Origin: Cryptomeria japonica
Lineage: Eukaryota > Streptophyta > Pinopsida > Cupressales > Cupressaceae
Length of the DNA: 64,000 nucleotides
Direction of reading: 5' to 3'
NCBI RefSeq assembly: GCF_030272615.1
Contig: NC_081412.1
Span: 669,630,852 to 669,694,851, forward strand
Of this stretch, positions 23,374 to 35,374 are shown in pieces. The notes beneath the pieces are model-generated. The model had not been told where the DNA came from, made no database searches, and worked only from the letters and a program-made list of their open reading frames with translations. The position numbers and the translations under genes are program-made. How positions within the stretch are numbered: the first letter of the stretch is position 1; each line of letters begins with the position of its first letter.

Positions 23374-25370
23374 ATGAATGTCGATGTGCAGGAGGATCTG
23401 CGCGTGTTGCAGTTACGCGAGCGCCACCCTGCGACACAGGGGTTGCGGGAGCGATTGACGTAGATACAGATAGACTGTATTGCAACTACTGGCCTGTACG
23501 AGGTGATGCACATGCCCGTGATTCGGATGAATCACGGCCTGATTACAACCTTGGCAGAGCGATGGCACAGTGAGACGTGCACATTTCATTTGGCACAAGG
23601 AGAGATGACTGTGACCTTGGAGGACGTGTGGCGTATCCTTCGGATTCCGATTTGGGGGGAGCTGGTGACATATGATAGATCCTGGGGGACGGTGTCTTGT
23701 CAGAGGATTTTTGAGGAGGATGTATACATTGATGATGGCTCGATCGCATGGGAGGATATAGCGGCACTATATGAGCCCCTTCCAGCAGTGTTGTCAGGGA
23801 TCGTGGGAGGTCTTCTGTGTCCAGATAGGCGGTCACATGGATTGGTGGTGGGATGGGGACAGGTGATAGAGATGATGATGACTGAGGGGACCCGATTTGC
23901 ATGGGGGTCGTGCGTGTTAGCGCACATGTATCAGGAGCTACACGAGGTAGTGTATCGGGGGAGAGGTTCTCTTGCAGTGGGCATGACGTTGCTGCATGTG
24001 TGGGCATGGGAGCACTTACTAGTGACTCGACTAGTGAGTCTCAGATTCTGAGTCGTTGACTAGCCATACATGTTTATGTACAGTGGCATGATGAGTCAGC
24101 CCCACTTGGGGAAGGTAGAGTGGTGGCGGCGAGCATTGGATGACCTGGATGCAGTGATCTGGCGGCCATACTTGGAGTGTGAGCCATGGGAGGATGATGC
24201 GGAGGCACTACCTTATGTCTTCATGACCCGATTCCTCATTGGGAGGACCTCTTATCATGTAGAGAGACAGATGCTGGGATGAGTGATGAGGCAGTTCAGA
24301 CGGCAGCAAGGACTGCCTAGCAGATCAGGGGAGTATGCACGAGTGATTCGGGAGCAGTATGCATGGGGTCCAGTGCTACCGTATGATCAGGCACTGGCGG
24401 AGTTTCGGACACTGCAGGTGAGGCTATGGGACCTACGACCGAGGGTCGTTGATGCAGGGGTGACAGAGGAGTATACACAGTACCGAGCGGCACACCCGAT
24501 CCGATGGATATCAGACCCGGCAGAGCCGATCCCATCTTTTGAGGATGAGAGAGGACGGGGACGAGGACGGAGAGCAGGAGGCCGAGGAGGAGGAGGAGAT
24601 GGAGGAGGAGGGGATGGAGGAGGAGATGGAGGTGGAGGAGGAGGAGGAGGTGGAGGAGGTGGAGAGGGAGAGGTGGACTACCTCTTCAGATATCACAGGG
24701 ACCTTTGATGCAGGGAGGAGTGCAGCTAAGTGGGAGGGGGATGGAGAGAGAGATCCCGATGGATATAGGTGCAGGGGAGGGTGGTGTAGGGGAGGGACCT
24801 AGTGGAGGGGGTGATACAGGTGCGACAACCATGGGCATGGGGGAGGGAGCTACTGGGGATCTGCGGGAGCATATGATAGGTTATTTGCAGACCCAGGTGG
24901 AGAGATTAGAGGAGGAGATAGCAGCTAGGGATGTGCAGCTATTTGCACATGAGTCAGAGCTGACAGTGGTGCTGTGGGAGAGAGATACTACGGTGGAGAG
25001 ATTGGCGGAGCTGCAGGAGAGAGTCCGAGCGGGAGTAGGAGCACAGGGTCCTACAAGGGAGATTATGAGGCAGTTTGGGTGAGCACAGGCTGAGATAGAG
25101 TACTGGCGAGGTTTATATGAGCAAGTGGTGCCACTTAGTCAGCGAGCTCTCAGTTATACCCAGATGCGGCAGACGAGATCTGAGTGATCACGGAGGATGC
25201 AGAGCAGTGGGGGAGTGATGGGTCCTTGGAGGCGGGATAGATCAGGAGATGCAGGAGGGAGTGGGGGTTCGATGAGGCCTCCATGGAGAGATGGATCAGG
25301 TGGGGCAGGTACCAGCGGTGGAGCAGGTAGGGGTGTTGGTGGTACAGCATCTGGCCAGAGTGGCATTTGA
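23374..25370 (+). pseudogene. T5 plant mobile domain (PMD) gene, antisense to gag-pol, broken
   Basis: This encodes a PMD protein (aminotransferase-like plant mobile domain). An ATG at 23374 reads MNVDVQEDLRVLQLRERHPA. The core follows: LITTLAERWHSETCTFHLA, MTVTLEDVWRILRIPI, LSGIVGGLLCPDRRSHGL, GWGQVIEMM, LLHVWAWEH, then VEWWRRALDDLD and VMRQFRRQQGLP. A Gly/Glu repeat tract (24540-24680) and a coiled-coil-like tail (HMIGYLQTQVERLEEEIA) come next, then a Gly/Ser-rich end. Stops are at 23461, 24049, 24061, 24280, 25080 and 25185. Most read as CAG or CGA changed to TAG or TGA. One frame change lies in the GGA tract. The DNA is far richer in G+C than its surroundings. PMD proteins in hosts help silencing and development; the function in elements is not known. 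Confidence 0.82.
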
Positions 25371-28066
25371 GAGAGCATTCATGCCTATATGTATTTGTAT
25401 CAGTTATTTTGTGGACTGTATCTTGGATGGCTCTTGGTAGCCAATTTTGTAGACTTCATTGTACTCTGATATATGAGTTGATATATATGAGGAGATCCCA
25501 TATTTGTGATGATTATGCATGTGATTATGTATGGATGTTTATGCATGATTATGTTTGCTTGCGTAGATGGATATGTGTACATGTATGCATTTGATGAGAT
25601 GTTTCTTTTATGCATGTTTTTATGATGTTGGATACTGACATATGAATGCAGGTTTATATAGATATGATGTATTTGATTTGTGATGTAATGCTTTATGTAT
25701 GGAATGCCATGATGATATATGCTTATGCTTTGATGTATGAACATGATTTTTTTGGTGTTTCCTATTGCGATGCAATGATAAGATGATTTATGTGACGATG
25801 TTAATGTAATGGTTAGATGAATGATTTTATGTATGGATATGCATCTAGATGTGTTTTTAGATGAATGTAATATGGAGAAACAAATGTAAAGTACAAATGT
25901 TTATATGATGATGCCTAAATGAATGGATACGGATAAACAAATGTAAAGTACAAATGTTTATATGATGATGTCTAAATGAATGCAGATGGATAAACAAATG
26001 TAAAGTACAAATGTTTATATGATAATGTGTTTTAAATGAATGCATACGTAAAATGGATATATGAAATGGTATGAACCAATGTTTTGTAAACAAATGGTCT
26101 TATGAATCTAAAATGCATTAAATATGAAAGTGGGATGATACTATAACTAATATTTGTAATAACTGTACCTTAATACAATTAAAAAGAGGATAATGAATGC
26201 GATGTGAAATGAATCCTAAAATGAACATAATAAGATGCTTATTAATGAATGAATGAATGCACTTTGTAACTAAATGGATAAATGGATGTGTGTAATAATA
26301 AGTTGATAAGATGATAATGGATAATTTACACTGGATGAAATGTTTAGTAAATGATTTAAAACAACCAAAGACAATTTGATCCCATGAATGAATCTAATTA
26401 TTTATGATTGATGCAATGATGAAAATGATTTTTAATGAAAACTAATGTCAATAATGAACTATATGCAATGTTTTAAGTTTAAAAATGACATGAATGGACA
26501 TAATGCAAGATGCACCTAAATGCAATGATGATATTGCCATGAGGAATGCAAGGTTTTTAAGACTTTGCATGATGCACTGATGATGTATCAGAGTACTCGG
26601 TCGTGATTTGTATCTAAGACCAGCTTTTATTGGTCATTTTTGCATATAAAACCTCTATATGAATAAGTGAACGGATGGGTGATATGCAACAGAATGTAGT
26701 ATAGAAACAGATGAGGTGAAATGACGATCCATAGTGCTCTATTTTCATCATTGAGCTTTAAAATGTTGGAAGAGAATACAAGCATCTTGACACAATGATT
26801 CAAGATGACTTGAGTATTTCTTTCATGGATTTTAATATAGCAAGTTAATACAAACGACTTGATATAAGGGTCAAGTCGACCAGAGTATTACTTGCGGAAC
26901 AGACAAGGATTATCTCCTTTCGTGCATGACTTGGATCATCCTCCTTGATCTTAGGCTGATCAGATCCTGAGACAAGTTCATACCGTACTAAGAAAATAAA
27001 ACTTTTATCCAATTTGGAGGAAGAGGAACCAAAGAATGAGCATTGTACCTGCAACCAAACAGTATATATACATAAAGAATAAAGAATATGGATCCTTGGT
27101 AATGGTTCATGCCCATATGGTCAAGGTATACGCTGTAGTCAGCAAGCCATAATGATCTATGACTGCATTTGGCATAAGATCACGTAGCTTGGTGAACTTC
27201 CCACGTAGACACCATTAGTACATGCCCCAGAACTTCATCAGAAATAATGCGCAAACGATACAAAATAATGTTGCAAGATCCTGATACAGATAAACGAACG
27301 ATTGTACTCACAAATCAACCAAGTATTTGATAGCTTAACAGAATTTTCTTGTCAAAGAAAATATCATCTTGTCTTTGTTTTGGTAAGGAAGGATGCATCC
27401 TTGTTTAAAGACAGGTTTGGATTGTTGAAGTCGATTGTGTTGGTTTGATTGGTAAATGGTCAGTGTGTGAGTAGTTTGTCAATGTTTATTTTGTATCTGA
27501 TCGGATAAATATGTACAAGGTGTTGCCATGTTTTTGTGTCATTTTTGATGGGTTTTCCGATGTTTTTTGGATTTTGTGAAACAATTTTGAATGTTTTTGG
27601 TATTTTGAGAGTCATTTTTGAATGTTTTTGATATTTTTTGATGATTGCCTAAATGAAGAGCGTAATGATATATAAGACAATGTAGAATCCACTTCCATCA
27701 CTAGGGTAAGGGTATTGCCCCCAGTTTGTAGACCTGACTATGAAAAGGTGGGATGCTAGACGCATGGAGTACTTTCTTAATTGTAGATCAAATAACAAGC
27801 CATGGTTGGGATGGATGGATGTATGTGTGCATGAATGTGATCGCAACAAGCCTGAAAGATACTGGAGCCATTGCCTTTACGAGTGGCGCCTGTTTGCCAG
27901 GTTTTCACCATCGTACTTACCCAAGGTGCCACTGGAGTGGTTGTTCACCATTTGGATGCATGATTTTTCTTTACTTTTTTGAATGTTTTTGTATTTTCTT
28001 TAGGACATTTTTCTGAATGTTTTTGGTATTTTCTGATATGCAGGGGAGCCTGATGCCTTGTACACC
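25371..28066 (+). other. T5 gene-free region between the PMD gene and pol
   Basis: No gene is supported. From 25400 to 26600 the sequence is full of ATGAATGCA-, TATGATG- and GATGATG-like words. A 57-bp unit is repeated three times at 25874-26047. From 27500 to 28040 the phrase GAATGTTTTTGGTATTTT recurs about four times with small changes. A hypervariable, repeat-rich 3' region is typical of Tat-type elements. Confidence 0.55.
25874..26047 (+). repeat. Three tandem copies of a 57-bp unit
   Basis: Units start at 25874, 25931 and 25988. Each begins GGATAAACAAATGTAAAG (first copy GGAGAAAC) and includes TACAAATGTTTATATGATGA. The copies differ at only a few bases. The array is non-coding and follows the PMD gene. 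Confidence 0.85.
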
Positions 28067-29600
28067 TTAGGTATAAAACCATTTGAGGTGCATGCTATTG
28101 ATTGGATCTGTGAGCGGTTCTCCATCTAATGTAGCCAACTAATATGCCCCAGACCCGAATACAGCAGTGACAACATATGGGCCCAGCCAGTTTGATTCAA
28201 ACTTGCCTTGATGTTCTCTGTTTGGTTGGTTGCGAGGATTTTCTCGAAGAACAAGATCACCTACCTCAAATGTACGAGATCTAACTCGGTGATTGTAGCT
28301 TCTACTCATGCGCTGCTGATAGGCTTTGAGGTGATTGTATGCAGCTTGTCGCTTCTCATCAAGTAACTCTAAGTCCTAAAGACGTGAGACTCTGTAAGCT
28401 TCATCATCAATGAGATTATGCAAGGAAACTCGTAATGATGGTATCTTGACCTCAATAGGCAAGATAGCTTCTGCACCATAGACCAATGAATAAGGAGTTG
28501 CACCTGGAGGGGTTCGAATGCTAGTTCGATATGCCCATAATGCTGGATTCAATTGAACATGCCAATCACGACCGGCATCATTGACTGTCTTCTTTAGGAT
28601 TCTTAATATGTTTTTATTGGATGCTTCGGCCTGACCATTACCTTGTGGGTAATAGGGAGTGGAAAAGCGGTGTTGGATATGAAATTTCTCACAAAGTTCA
28701 CGAACATCCTGATTTTTGAAAGGAAGACCGTTATCTGTGACGATGGACATGGGTACACCATACCGGCAGATGATGTAGTTGAGGACGAATGAGGCGATCT
28801 GCTTGCCGGTGACCTGGGTAAGTGGAACAGCTTTGATCCACTTTGTGAAATATTCGGTGGCGGTAATAATGAATTGATGGCCATTGGATGAAGATGGATG
28901 AATCTTACCCACAAGGTCAAGGCCCCATTGACAAAAAGGCCATGGTGTTGTGATTGGTTGTAGTTCCTGTGTTGGTGCATGTATCAGGTCGCCATGCACT
29001 TGACATTTCTTGCACTTCCTGACAAAGTAGTAGGAGTCTTTTTCCATAGATGGCCAATAATATCCAGCTCGCATGAGTTTCTTGGCTAGTGACGGACCAC
29101 TTGAGTGAGTCCCGCAAATTCCTTCATGTACCTCTTCCAAAGCCTTTGTTATCTCACCTTGTTCCAAACATCGAAGGAGAGTACCATCAAGACCACGTCG
29201 GTATAGGGTTTCGGCAATAATGGTATATCGAGCAGTTTGGCGAATGAAGGTTTTACGTTGGTTATTCGATTGGTTGGGAGGAACTGTGTTATCATGGAGA
29301 TAGGTGTAGAACTCACCGTACCATGGGGATTCAGGACCGACAAGGCGACATATCATCTCAGATTCAGGGATATCATAAGCGGGGATCCAAAGCTGTTTGA
29401 CCAAGAACTCATAACGTGTTGAATTTTGTGGAAGATCTAGTAGAGATGCGATGGTAGCCATAGCGTCAGCAGCTCGATTCTGATCTCTTGGTATCTGCTC
29501 AAAGGTGATAGTAGTAAATGATGTCTTTAGAGTGTCCACCATTTTCTTATATGGCATGAGTTTATCATCTTTGGTCTGATATTCATCTGTTGCTTGTCGA
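28067..29600 (-). pseudogene. pol: T5 integrase
   Basis: This is the last domain of the T5 polyprotein and would insert the DNA copy. The zinc part has the H-H-C-C pattern in EEVHEGICGTHSSG and FVRKCKKCQVHGD (about 29130-29000). The catalytic core shows WGLDLVGKI, VTDNGLPF and PQGNGQAEASN, so the D, D, E triad is complete. The C-terminal part includes TPYSLVYGAEAILPIEV, a basic stretch, and GPYVVTAVFGSGAYQLAT with a TAG in place of the Gln. The frame ends at TAA 28067-28069 after SMHLKWFYT. Premature TAG codons at 28376 and 28139 look like changed CAG codons. No chromodomain follows, as in Tat elements. Confidence 0.93.
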
Positions 29601-31369
29601 ATGACTAGTTGTGAGTCGCCATATACTTGTAGTTCTTGTAATTTCCATTGTATGGCTAGCCTGAGTCCTGTGATCAAGGCCTCATACTCTGCTATGTTGT
29701 TTGTGCATGGAAATGTGAGCCTGTAAGACTTCGGGATGCTATCACCTTGAGGTGTGATAAACAAAATGCCTGCCCCTGAGCCATGCCTAGTGTATGAACC
29801 ATCAAAATATAGTTTCCATGGTTGTACTTCTGTGATCATGAATATCTCTTCATCTGGAAAATTGGAAATAAGAGGATGATCACCTGTGAGTGGCGCATCG
29901 GCCAACTGATATGCAATAACTTGACCTTTGATAGCTTCACAGTCCACATACTCAATGTCAAATTCACTTAAAATCATCACCCATTTGGCCAAGCGACCTG
30001 TCAATGTTGCTTTGCTGAGTAAATACTTGAGTGGATCAATCTTTGCGATGAGTTGTACCTTGTGTGTCAACAGATAGTGTCGCAATTTAGTGGCTGCTAA
30101 GATTACTGCTAGGCAAGCTCGCTCAATAGGTGTGTAATTGAGTTCATAGCCAACCAGTGTGCGAGAGATGTAGTAAACAGCACACTCTTTGCCTTCTGCA
30201 TTATGTTGTGCCAATAATACACCTAATGCTGTACTTGTCACTGAGATATAAAGTAACAATGGTCTACTTGGATCTGGTGGCATCAACAATGGTGGATTCA
30301 TGAGATAGTCTTTAAGTGTCTGAAATGCTTGTTGGCATCTGGCATCCCACTGAAAGCGGATGTTCTTGTGTAGCAGATGTGTAAATGGGTGACACTTATC
30401 AGCCAATTATACAATGAATCTTCGGATGGATTGAAGCCGCCCTTGTAATGTCCTTAGCTGACTGATATTCTTTGGAGGTGGCATGTCCATTATTGCCTTA
30501 ACCTTTCCTAGATCGACCTCAATGCCTTTGCTTGAGACAATGTATCCTAGAAGTTTCTCGGAGGTCACTCCAAAGACACATTTCTTTGGGTTGAGTCGAA
30601 CATGGTATTGTTCCAGTCTATCAAAGATTTGATCTAAGATGTGGAGATGTCCTTCTCTAGTAAGTGATTTTGCTAGTAAGTCATCCACATAATCTTCCAT
30701 CATAGTATGCATCATGTTATGGAAGATGGTGGTCATTGCTCGTTGATAGATCGCTCCGGCATTCTTTAGACCAAAAGGCATTACATTCCAGCATTATGTG
30801 CCCCATGGACATGTGAAGGCTGTCTTATGTTGGTCCTCTAGTGCGATCTTTATTTGATTGTATCCTGAAAAGCCATCCATGAGTGAAAGCATGGCATGTC
30901 CTGCTGTCAAATCCACTATGATGTCGATATTTGGTAAGGGGAAGTCATCCTTAGGACATGCTTTATTCAGATCTCTGAAGTCTGTACAAATGCGGATGCC
31001 CCCTTTTGGTTTGCCGACTGGCACAATGTTGGAGATCCATTCTGCATAATCAATTGGCCTAATGAAACCAACATCTAGGAGTTTCTTGAGTTCTGTTTTG
31101 ACTAGCACTGCAATCTAGGGATGCATCTTATGAAGCTTCTGCTTGACAGGTTTGGCTCCTTCTGCTATGGTGAGGTGATGCATGACTAAATCAGGCTCAA
31201 GCCCAGGCATGTCTGCATATGACCATGCAAAGTTGATCTGATGCTTCTGGAAGAACTCTATAAATTGAGGTTGTTCCTCTGGAGTGAGAAGAGATGCCAG
31301 ATGTATGATATGAGGGTTTTCAGGAGTCCCCACATTGTATTCATTGGTTTCCTCGATAAGAATCATTGA
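29601..31369 (-). pseudogene. pol: T5 reverse transcriptase, RNase H and second RNase H
   Basis: RT motifs in order are VGFIRPIDYAEWISNIV, ICTDFRDLNKACPKDDFPLP, MDGFSGYNQIKI, MPFGLKNAGAIYQRAM and the catalytic YVDDLLAKS at 30691-30665. LNPKKCVFGV and LGYIVSSKGIEVD follow. The gypsy RNase H reads TALGVLLAQHN and ELNYTPIERACLAVI, and its first catalytic Asp seems lost (YISVTSTALG). An archaeal-type RNase H follows with YFDGSYTRHGSGAG, NNIAEYEALITGL, VYGDSQLVI and DQNRAADAMA, so its D, E, D, D set is present. The pair of RNase H domains is a hallmark of Tat-type gypsy elements. Stops are at 31115 (TAG), 30794 (TAA) and 30407 (TAA), all in one unbroken frame. Confidence 0.94.
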
Positions 31370-33937
31370 TCATTCCTGTTGTGTACTAGCAGGGAGAATG
31401 TCAAACCCTTCATCCTCAGGCGCCTCAGAGAGGTTTTCACCGTTGGATACGCTCTTTCTTTTTACTGTTGTCAGATCAAACAGTGCCACAGTGTGGTTTT
31501 CACTGGAAGATCCATGTTTTAATGTTATATTTTTGCAGCTGAAGGGTTTGGCATCCACCCCAAAGTATGCTGCGCTATTAAGTTGAATGGCGAATCCAGC
31601 TTTGTGATCCCCGCTTGGTAGATTATCCCTTAATTCCAAAAAGTCAATGATAGCCTCATCGTTTTGGAAGAGGTCAAGACATGGGGGATTTGGTTGGTTC
31701 CATTCGATGAGTTCAGGGTGGATAATGGGCATTACTTCATCGATTAGATTAAGTTCGTTAGAGGTATCAGTGAGGGTTAAGACAGTGTGGTGAAGGTCGT
31801 TGATGGTACTCTCCCTGTCAGAATCAGGCGTAGGATGAGACGTAGGGTCTGTGGAAGATGTTTCCAGCTCAGGTACCCAAGTGGTCTTTATCTGTGCTTC
31901 TCCGTAAACAGGAATGTCTTTGCGTGGTGGAGGTGGTGATGTGTCTTCCTCATCTGAAGTGTTAAGTTGTACAGAATCAAATTCCCACTCATGTGAGTCA
32001 GTCTCTGAATCACTTTCCAGCATCCGATTGCTATACCATACTGGGATGTCTTTGGAGTTAAACACGGCAGGTGTGATTGGTTTATGTATCTTTGTAGTGA
32101 TCGGTGTTGTAGGAACTGTGATGGGGATTAAAGGATTTGTTACTGGAAGTATCGGCAGTGTTGATTTAGTGGCTTCTGTTGGAATGGCTGGTGCCATAGA
32201 TGTTGCTGCGGGTTCTGATACAGTTGTTGCTGCTAATGGTACTATGGATGTAATGGCTGTTGCGAATGGGATTACTGGTTTGATTGGTGGAATGAATGGT
32301 ATTGTAGATGGTTGTGGTGGGTTTGTGAGCCTCGATGGGGCAATGGGGATAGTGTTTGATGGTGCTTTGATTATGAAAGGTGTTGTCTTTGCAGTAGGCA
32401 GGCAAAATGGTTTGCTAGGTTTTCCTTTGAATCTGAGTTTAGGAAGGATCTCTTTTTCAAAGCCTAGGCCTGTATTACCTTTGGGCTTGAATTCTGGCAG
32501 CAGAGGTTCATGTCGTCCTTGTTTGCAATATCCCAAAGCACTCTGACCATCATATCCCATTCTTTGCATAATGAGGAGGCCTTTGCCATATTGTTCCGTA
32601 GGAAGTGTAACTCACGGTATGTCAGTGGTGATGGGATCCTTATAGATCCATTCCACCAGGTCCTCATCTTGTGTTTCTTCCTCTTGACTCTTTCCAAGGA
32701 TGAAAGGCGTTAAGGCACATGCAGGCGTGATTAGTGGTTGATGGAGTAACTGTTGTGGCTTACCATGTGTTCTAGGAGAAGTGGGCATTTGTCCCACACA
32801 AAAGAGTTGACTCAAGTTGTATTCCCCAGGACCTTCCTCTGCTACTTTCATCTTAAGCTTTTCTTGCTTGGGCATAGGGGTGTTCGAACTGGCAAGAGAG
32901 GCGGGACTTACATATGATGTGCAGGAAATGGCTTCCCTATTATTAGGAACAGTAATTTCTGGTTGATGGCTGATATTATGGCAAAATGCAAAGGGATTTG
33001 CATCGCCCAGGATTGTGATCTCTGTACCGTTATGTGGGAACTTGATACATTGATGGTAGGTAGATGGAACAGCTTGCATGGCATGTATCCAAGGTCTCCC
33101 TAATAATAGATTATATGGCAGAGGAAGGTCCAGAACCTAACAGATGATGTGCTTTACCACAGGGCCCACTCGGATTGGTAGTACCACAGCTCCTTTGGAT
33201 GAACGCTCTGCATCATCATAGGCCTTGATGGTGATCTTCTTGCGAGGATCCACTGATTCTATTGCATATCCCAATGCTGTGACAAACTGTAGTGTACAAA
33301 TGTTTAGGCCTGCTCCATTATCGATCAAGACTCGCTTGATCCTGTGTTGGTTGATAAAGCCTTCAATGTGGAGTGAGGCGTTATGAGGTTGTTGGAACGA
33401 AGAGTTGTCACTTTCGGAAAAAGTGAGACAAGGTGATGACTTTAGAGTTCCAACCATGGCTTGAAATTGTTCCGTATTCAGGTTTGCAGGGACTGACGCC
33501 TCTTGGAGTGCTTGATCCAAGATTGTTTTATGAGATGGCGATAGGCGCAATAGCTCTAAAATGGATATAAGCGTAGGCGTTTTGTCTAATTGTTCCACAA
33601 GATTGTACTGCTTTGGGACGGAGGTGGTGCCTTGTGGAGCTGCCTTGATGGTGACCTTGCCACGACGTGTAACAACATTGCAATTTGAGGTGGGATTTTT
33701 GAAGGTTATGGTTGCAATTTGTTCACTGGCATCATACAGGTGATTTACAGTGTAGTTATACACAGCCTGCATATAATCAGTGGTATCAGTGCCTCGTCTG
33801 GAAGTGGAAGGTCCCCTTTGATCTTGTGATGGAAGTGGATTTTTGAACATCAGATGATCATTATTGGTCGTTTTTGGGTCATGTCCTTCAATTTCAATTT
33901 CTCCTCGATCAATAAGATCCTGAATGAGATCTTTCAA
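31370..33937 (-). pseudogene. pro: T5 protease and G-patch region
   Basis: The aspartic protease has the active-site region RVLIDNGAGLN at about 33340-33300, then AERSSKGAVVLPIRVGPV and, past a TAG at 33137, [16 protein letters not shown]-patch motif (YGKGLLIMQRMGYDGQSALGY) lies at about 32600-32530 after a TGA at 32612, followed by GLGFEKE. G-patch segments after the protease are known in some retroelements and are thought to bind RNA. A long Pro/Thr/Ile-rich linker (32450-32000) and an acidic linker lead to RT. The stops (33137, 32612, 31370) are compatible with CAG, CGA or similar codons hit by C-to-T change. The catalytic site has Asn where Ser or Thr is usual. Confidence 0.88.
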
Positions 33938-35374
33938 TCAGTGACAATTACTTGTCTTGTGTCCTCTTCCTTGATGGAATTCATAGTGTTCAGTATCTCT
34001 CCACCATGCTGGTTTGACCTGAGGCTCATAGTTTGATAGCTTAGGTAGAGTGATCAAATTTTGAGAGAGGAGTTGTCGCAACACTGTTTCAATGGGCTCC
34101 CCTAAGGGAGTGTATGTGCGTTTTTGTTTTTGCTGACGAGGTCTTGGTTCATCATGAGACGTGATGCGACCTTGATTGGAAGGAACATTTGTGTTATTCT
34201 GAGGTGGAGGATTTTGTCCTGCAAATCAAACCACAGGTTGTACATTTTGGATAGTCCGAGCATCCACAACTCCATCGTTGACGATATTTTTGTTCTTGTT
34301 CCAGAAGTTCGGTTTATCACTATTGAAGCGCGGGCGAGGACCATCTTTTGGTTCATTAAAGATTTTGATGAGTCCTTTCTTGATGAGTGCCCTTTCACAT
34401 TTTATACCTTTGGTGATCATATCGTTAAAAGAATCTGTGTCTTTGACATCCAGGTGAAATTCCATTTCTTCGTTTAAGTTGGAAATGAAAATTTCCACTA
34501 GTTCTCGTTCAGGTAACTGAAGAGAACGTCTGCTAGACATTTGGCGCCATCGTTGTAGGAATATTGAGAATAATTCACCTGGTTTTTGTTTGGTATTGCA
34601 CAGATCAGCCATGGTGATGTCGCGTTCAATGTTATAAGAGTAATGAGATAGGAACTTCTGGATGAGTTCCTCAAATGTTCTAATGCCACCTGGTAGTCGG
34701 GAAAACCATGATGTGGTTGTTCCTCCCAAGCTTTGGGGAAAGAGGCACATTAGGTATGTGTCTTCATATGCCACTTCAAGACAAGCGGAATGAAATTCTC
34801 TGACATGATCACGGGGATCTCCCTTTCCTCTATATTTTTTGAATTTTGGTGTTTCGAACCCACGTGGAAAGGGTGGCATATAAAGATTCCTATCAAAAGG
34901 ATAGGGACAGATGTCATTAAGTGAGAATTGATTGGTCTTAACACCACTATGAAGTTGTTGGGTGAGATTCTCGACTTGTTGCTGCAACATCTCCATTTCA
35001 TTTGGAGGAGGAGGTGGTGGATTACCTCGAGGAATGTTATATCTGATGTGATTTCTACCTCTTTCCTCCTCATGGCGACTTTGTCTTTCTGATGCTTGTC
35101 TTAATTGGGCAAGATCAAAGTCCGAGGGGAGTTTGGCTCCTTCTTGAGCGAGTTTTAAGAAGTGAGCATCCGCATTGCTCCTAAGTATTTCATCAAATAA
35201 TCTGTTAAAATGAGGGTTATGCTGAACCCTTTCGATTGTTGAAGGAGTGGGAGTACTTGGGTTTTCGTCATTCACATTTCCTCCAAGTGCTTCTTGAAAT
35301 TCATTGAGATTTTCGTCTTCTTCTTCCTCAATTTCTATTTCTCGTTGCCTTGACCGTGATCGGGTTTGAGCCAT
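33938..35374 (-). pseudogene. gag: T5 gag
   Basis: The capsid protein starts at ATG 35374 (MAQTRSRSRQREIE); the in-frame codons before it use only TTG. An acidic segment (EIEEEEDENLNEFQEALGG) and a Pro-run (NPPPPPPNEMEM) precede the conserved block DICPYPFDRNLYMPPFPRGF. The Gag core follows: LFPQSLGGTTTSWFSRLPGG, FLSHYSYNIERD and FSIFLQRWRQMSS. The zinc site has decayed: HYEFHQGRGHKTSNCH keeps G-H and C, but the first Cys is Glu here. Stops are TGA 34226 and TGA 33938, both fitting CGA changed to TGA. The frame continues straight into protease, so gag and pol form one reading frame of 2435 codons (35374-28067). Confidence 0.92.

Noticed and set aside
23543-24007. 154-codon minus-strand open frame
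   Set aside because: It lies opposite the PMD core and only reflects its G+C-rich codons.
25857-26093. His/Ile-rich repeated minus-strand open frame
   Set aside because: It is an artefact of the non-coding 57-bp triplication.
31914-32546. 210-codon plus-strand open frame
   Set aside because: It is the complement of the Pro/Thr/Ile-rich linker of T5 pol. Its Gly/Val-rich text mirrors that composition.
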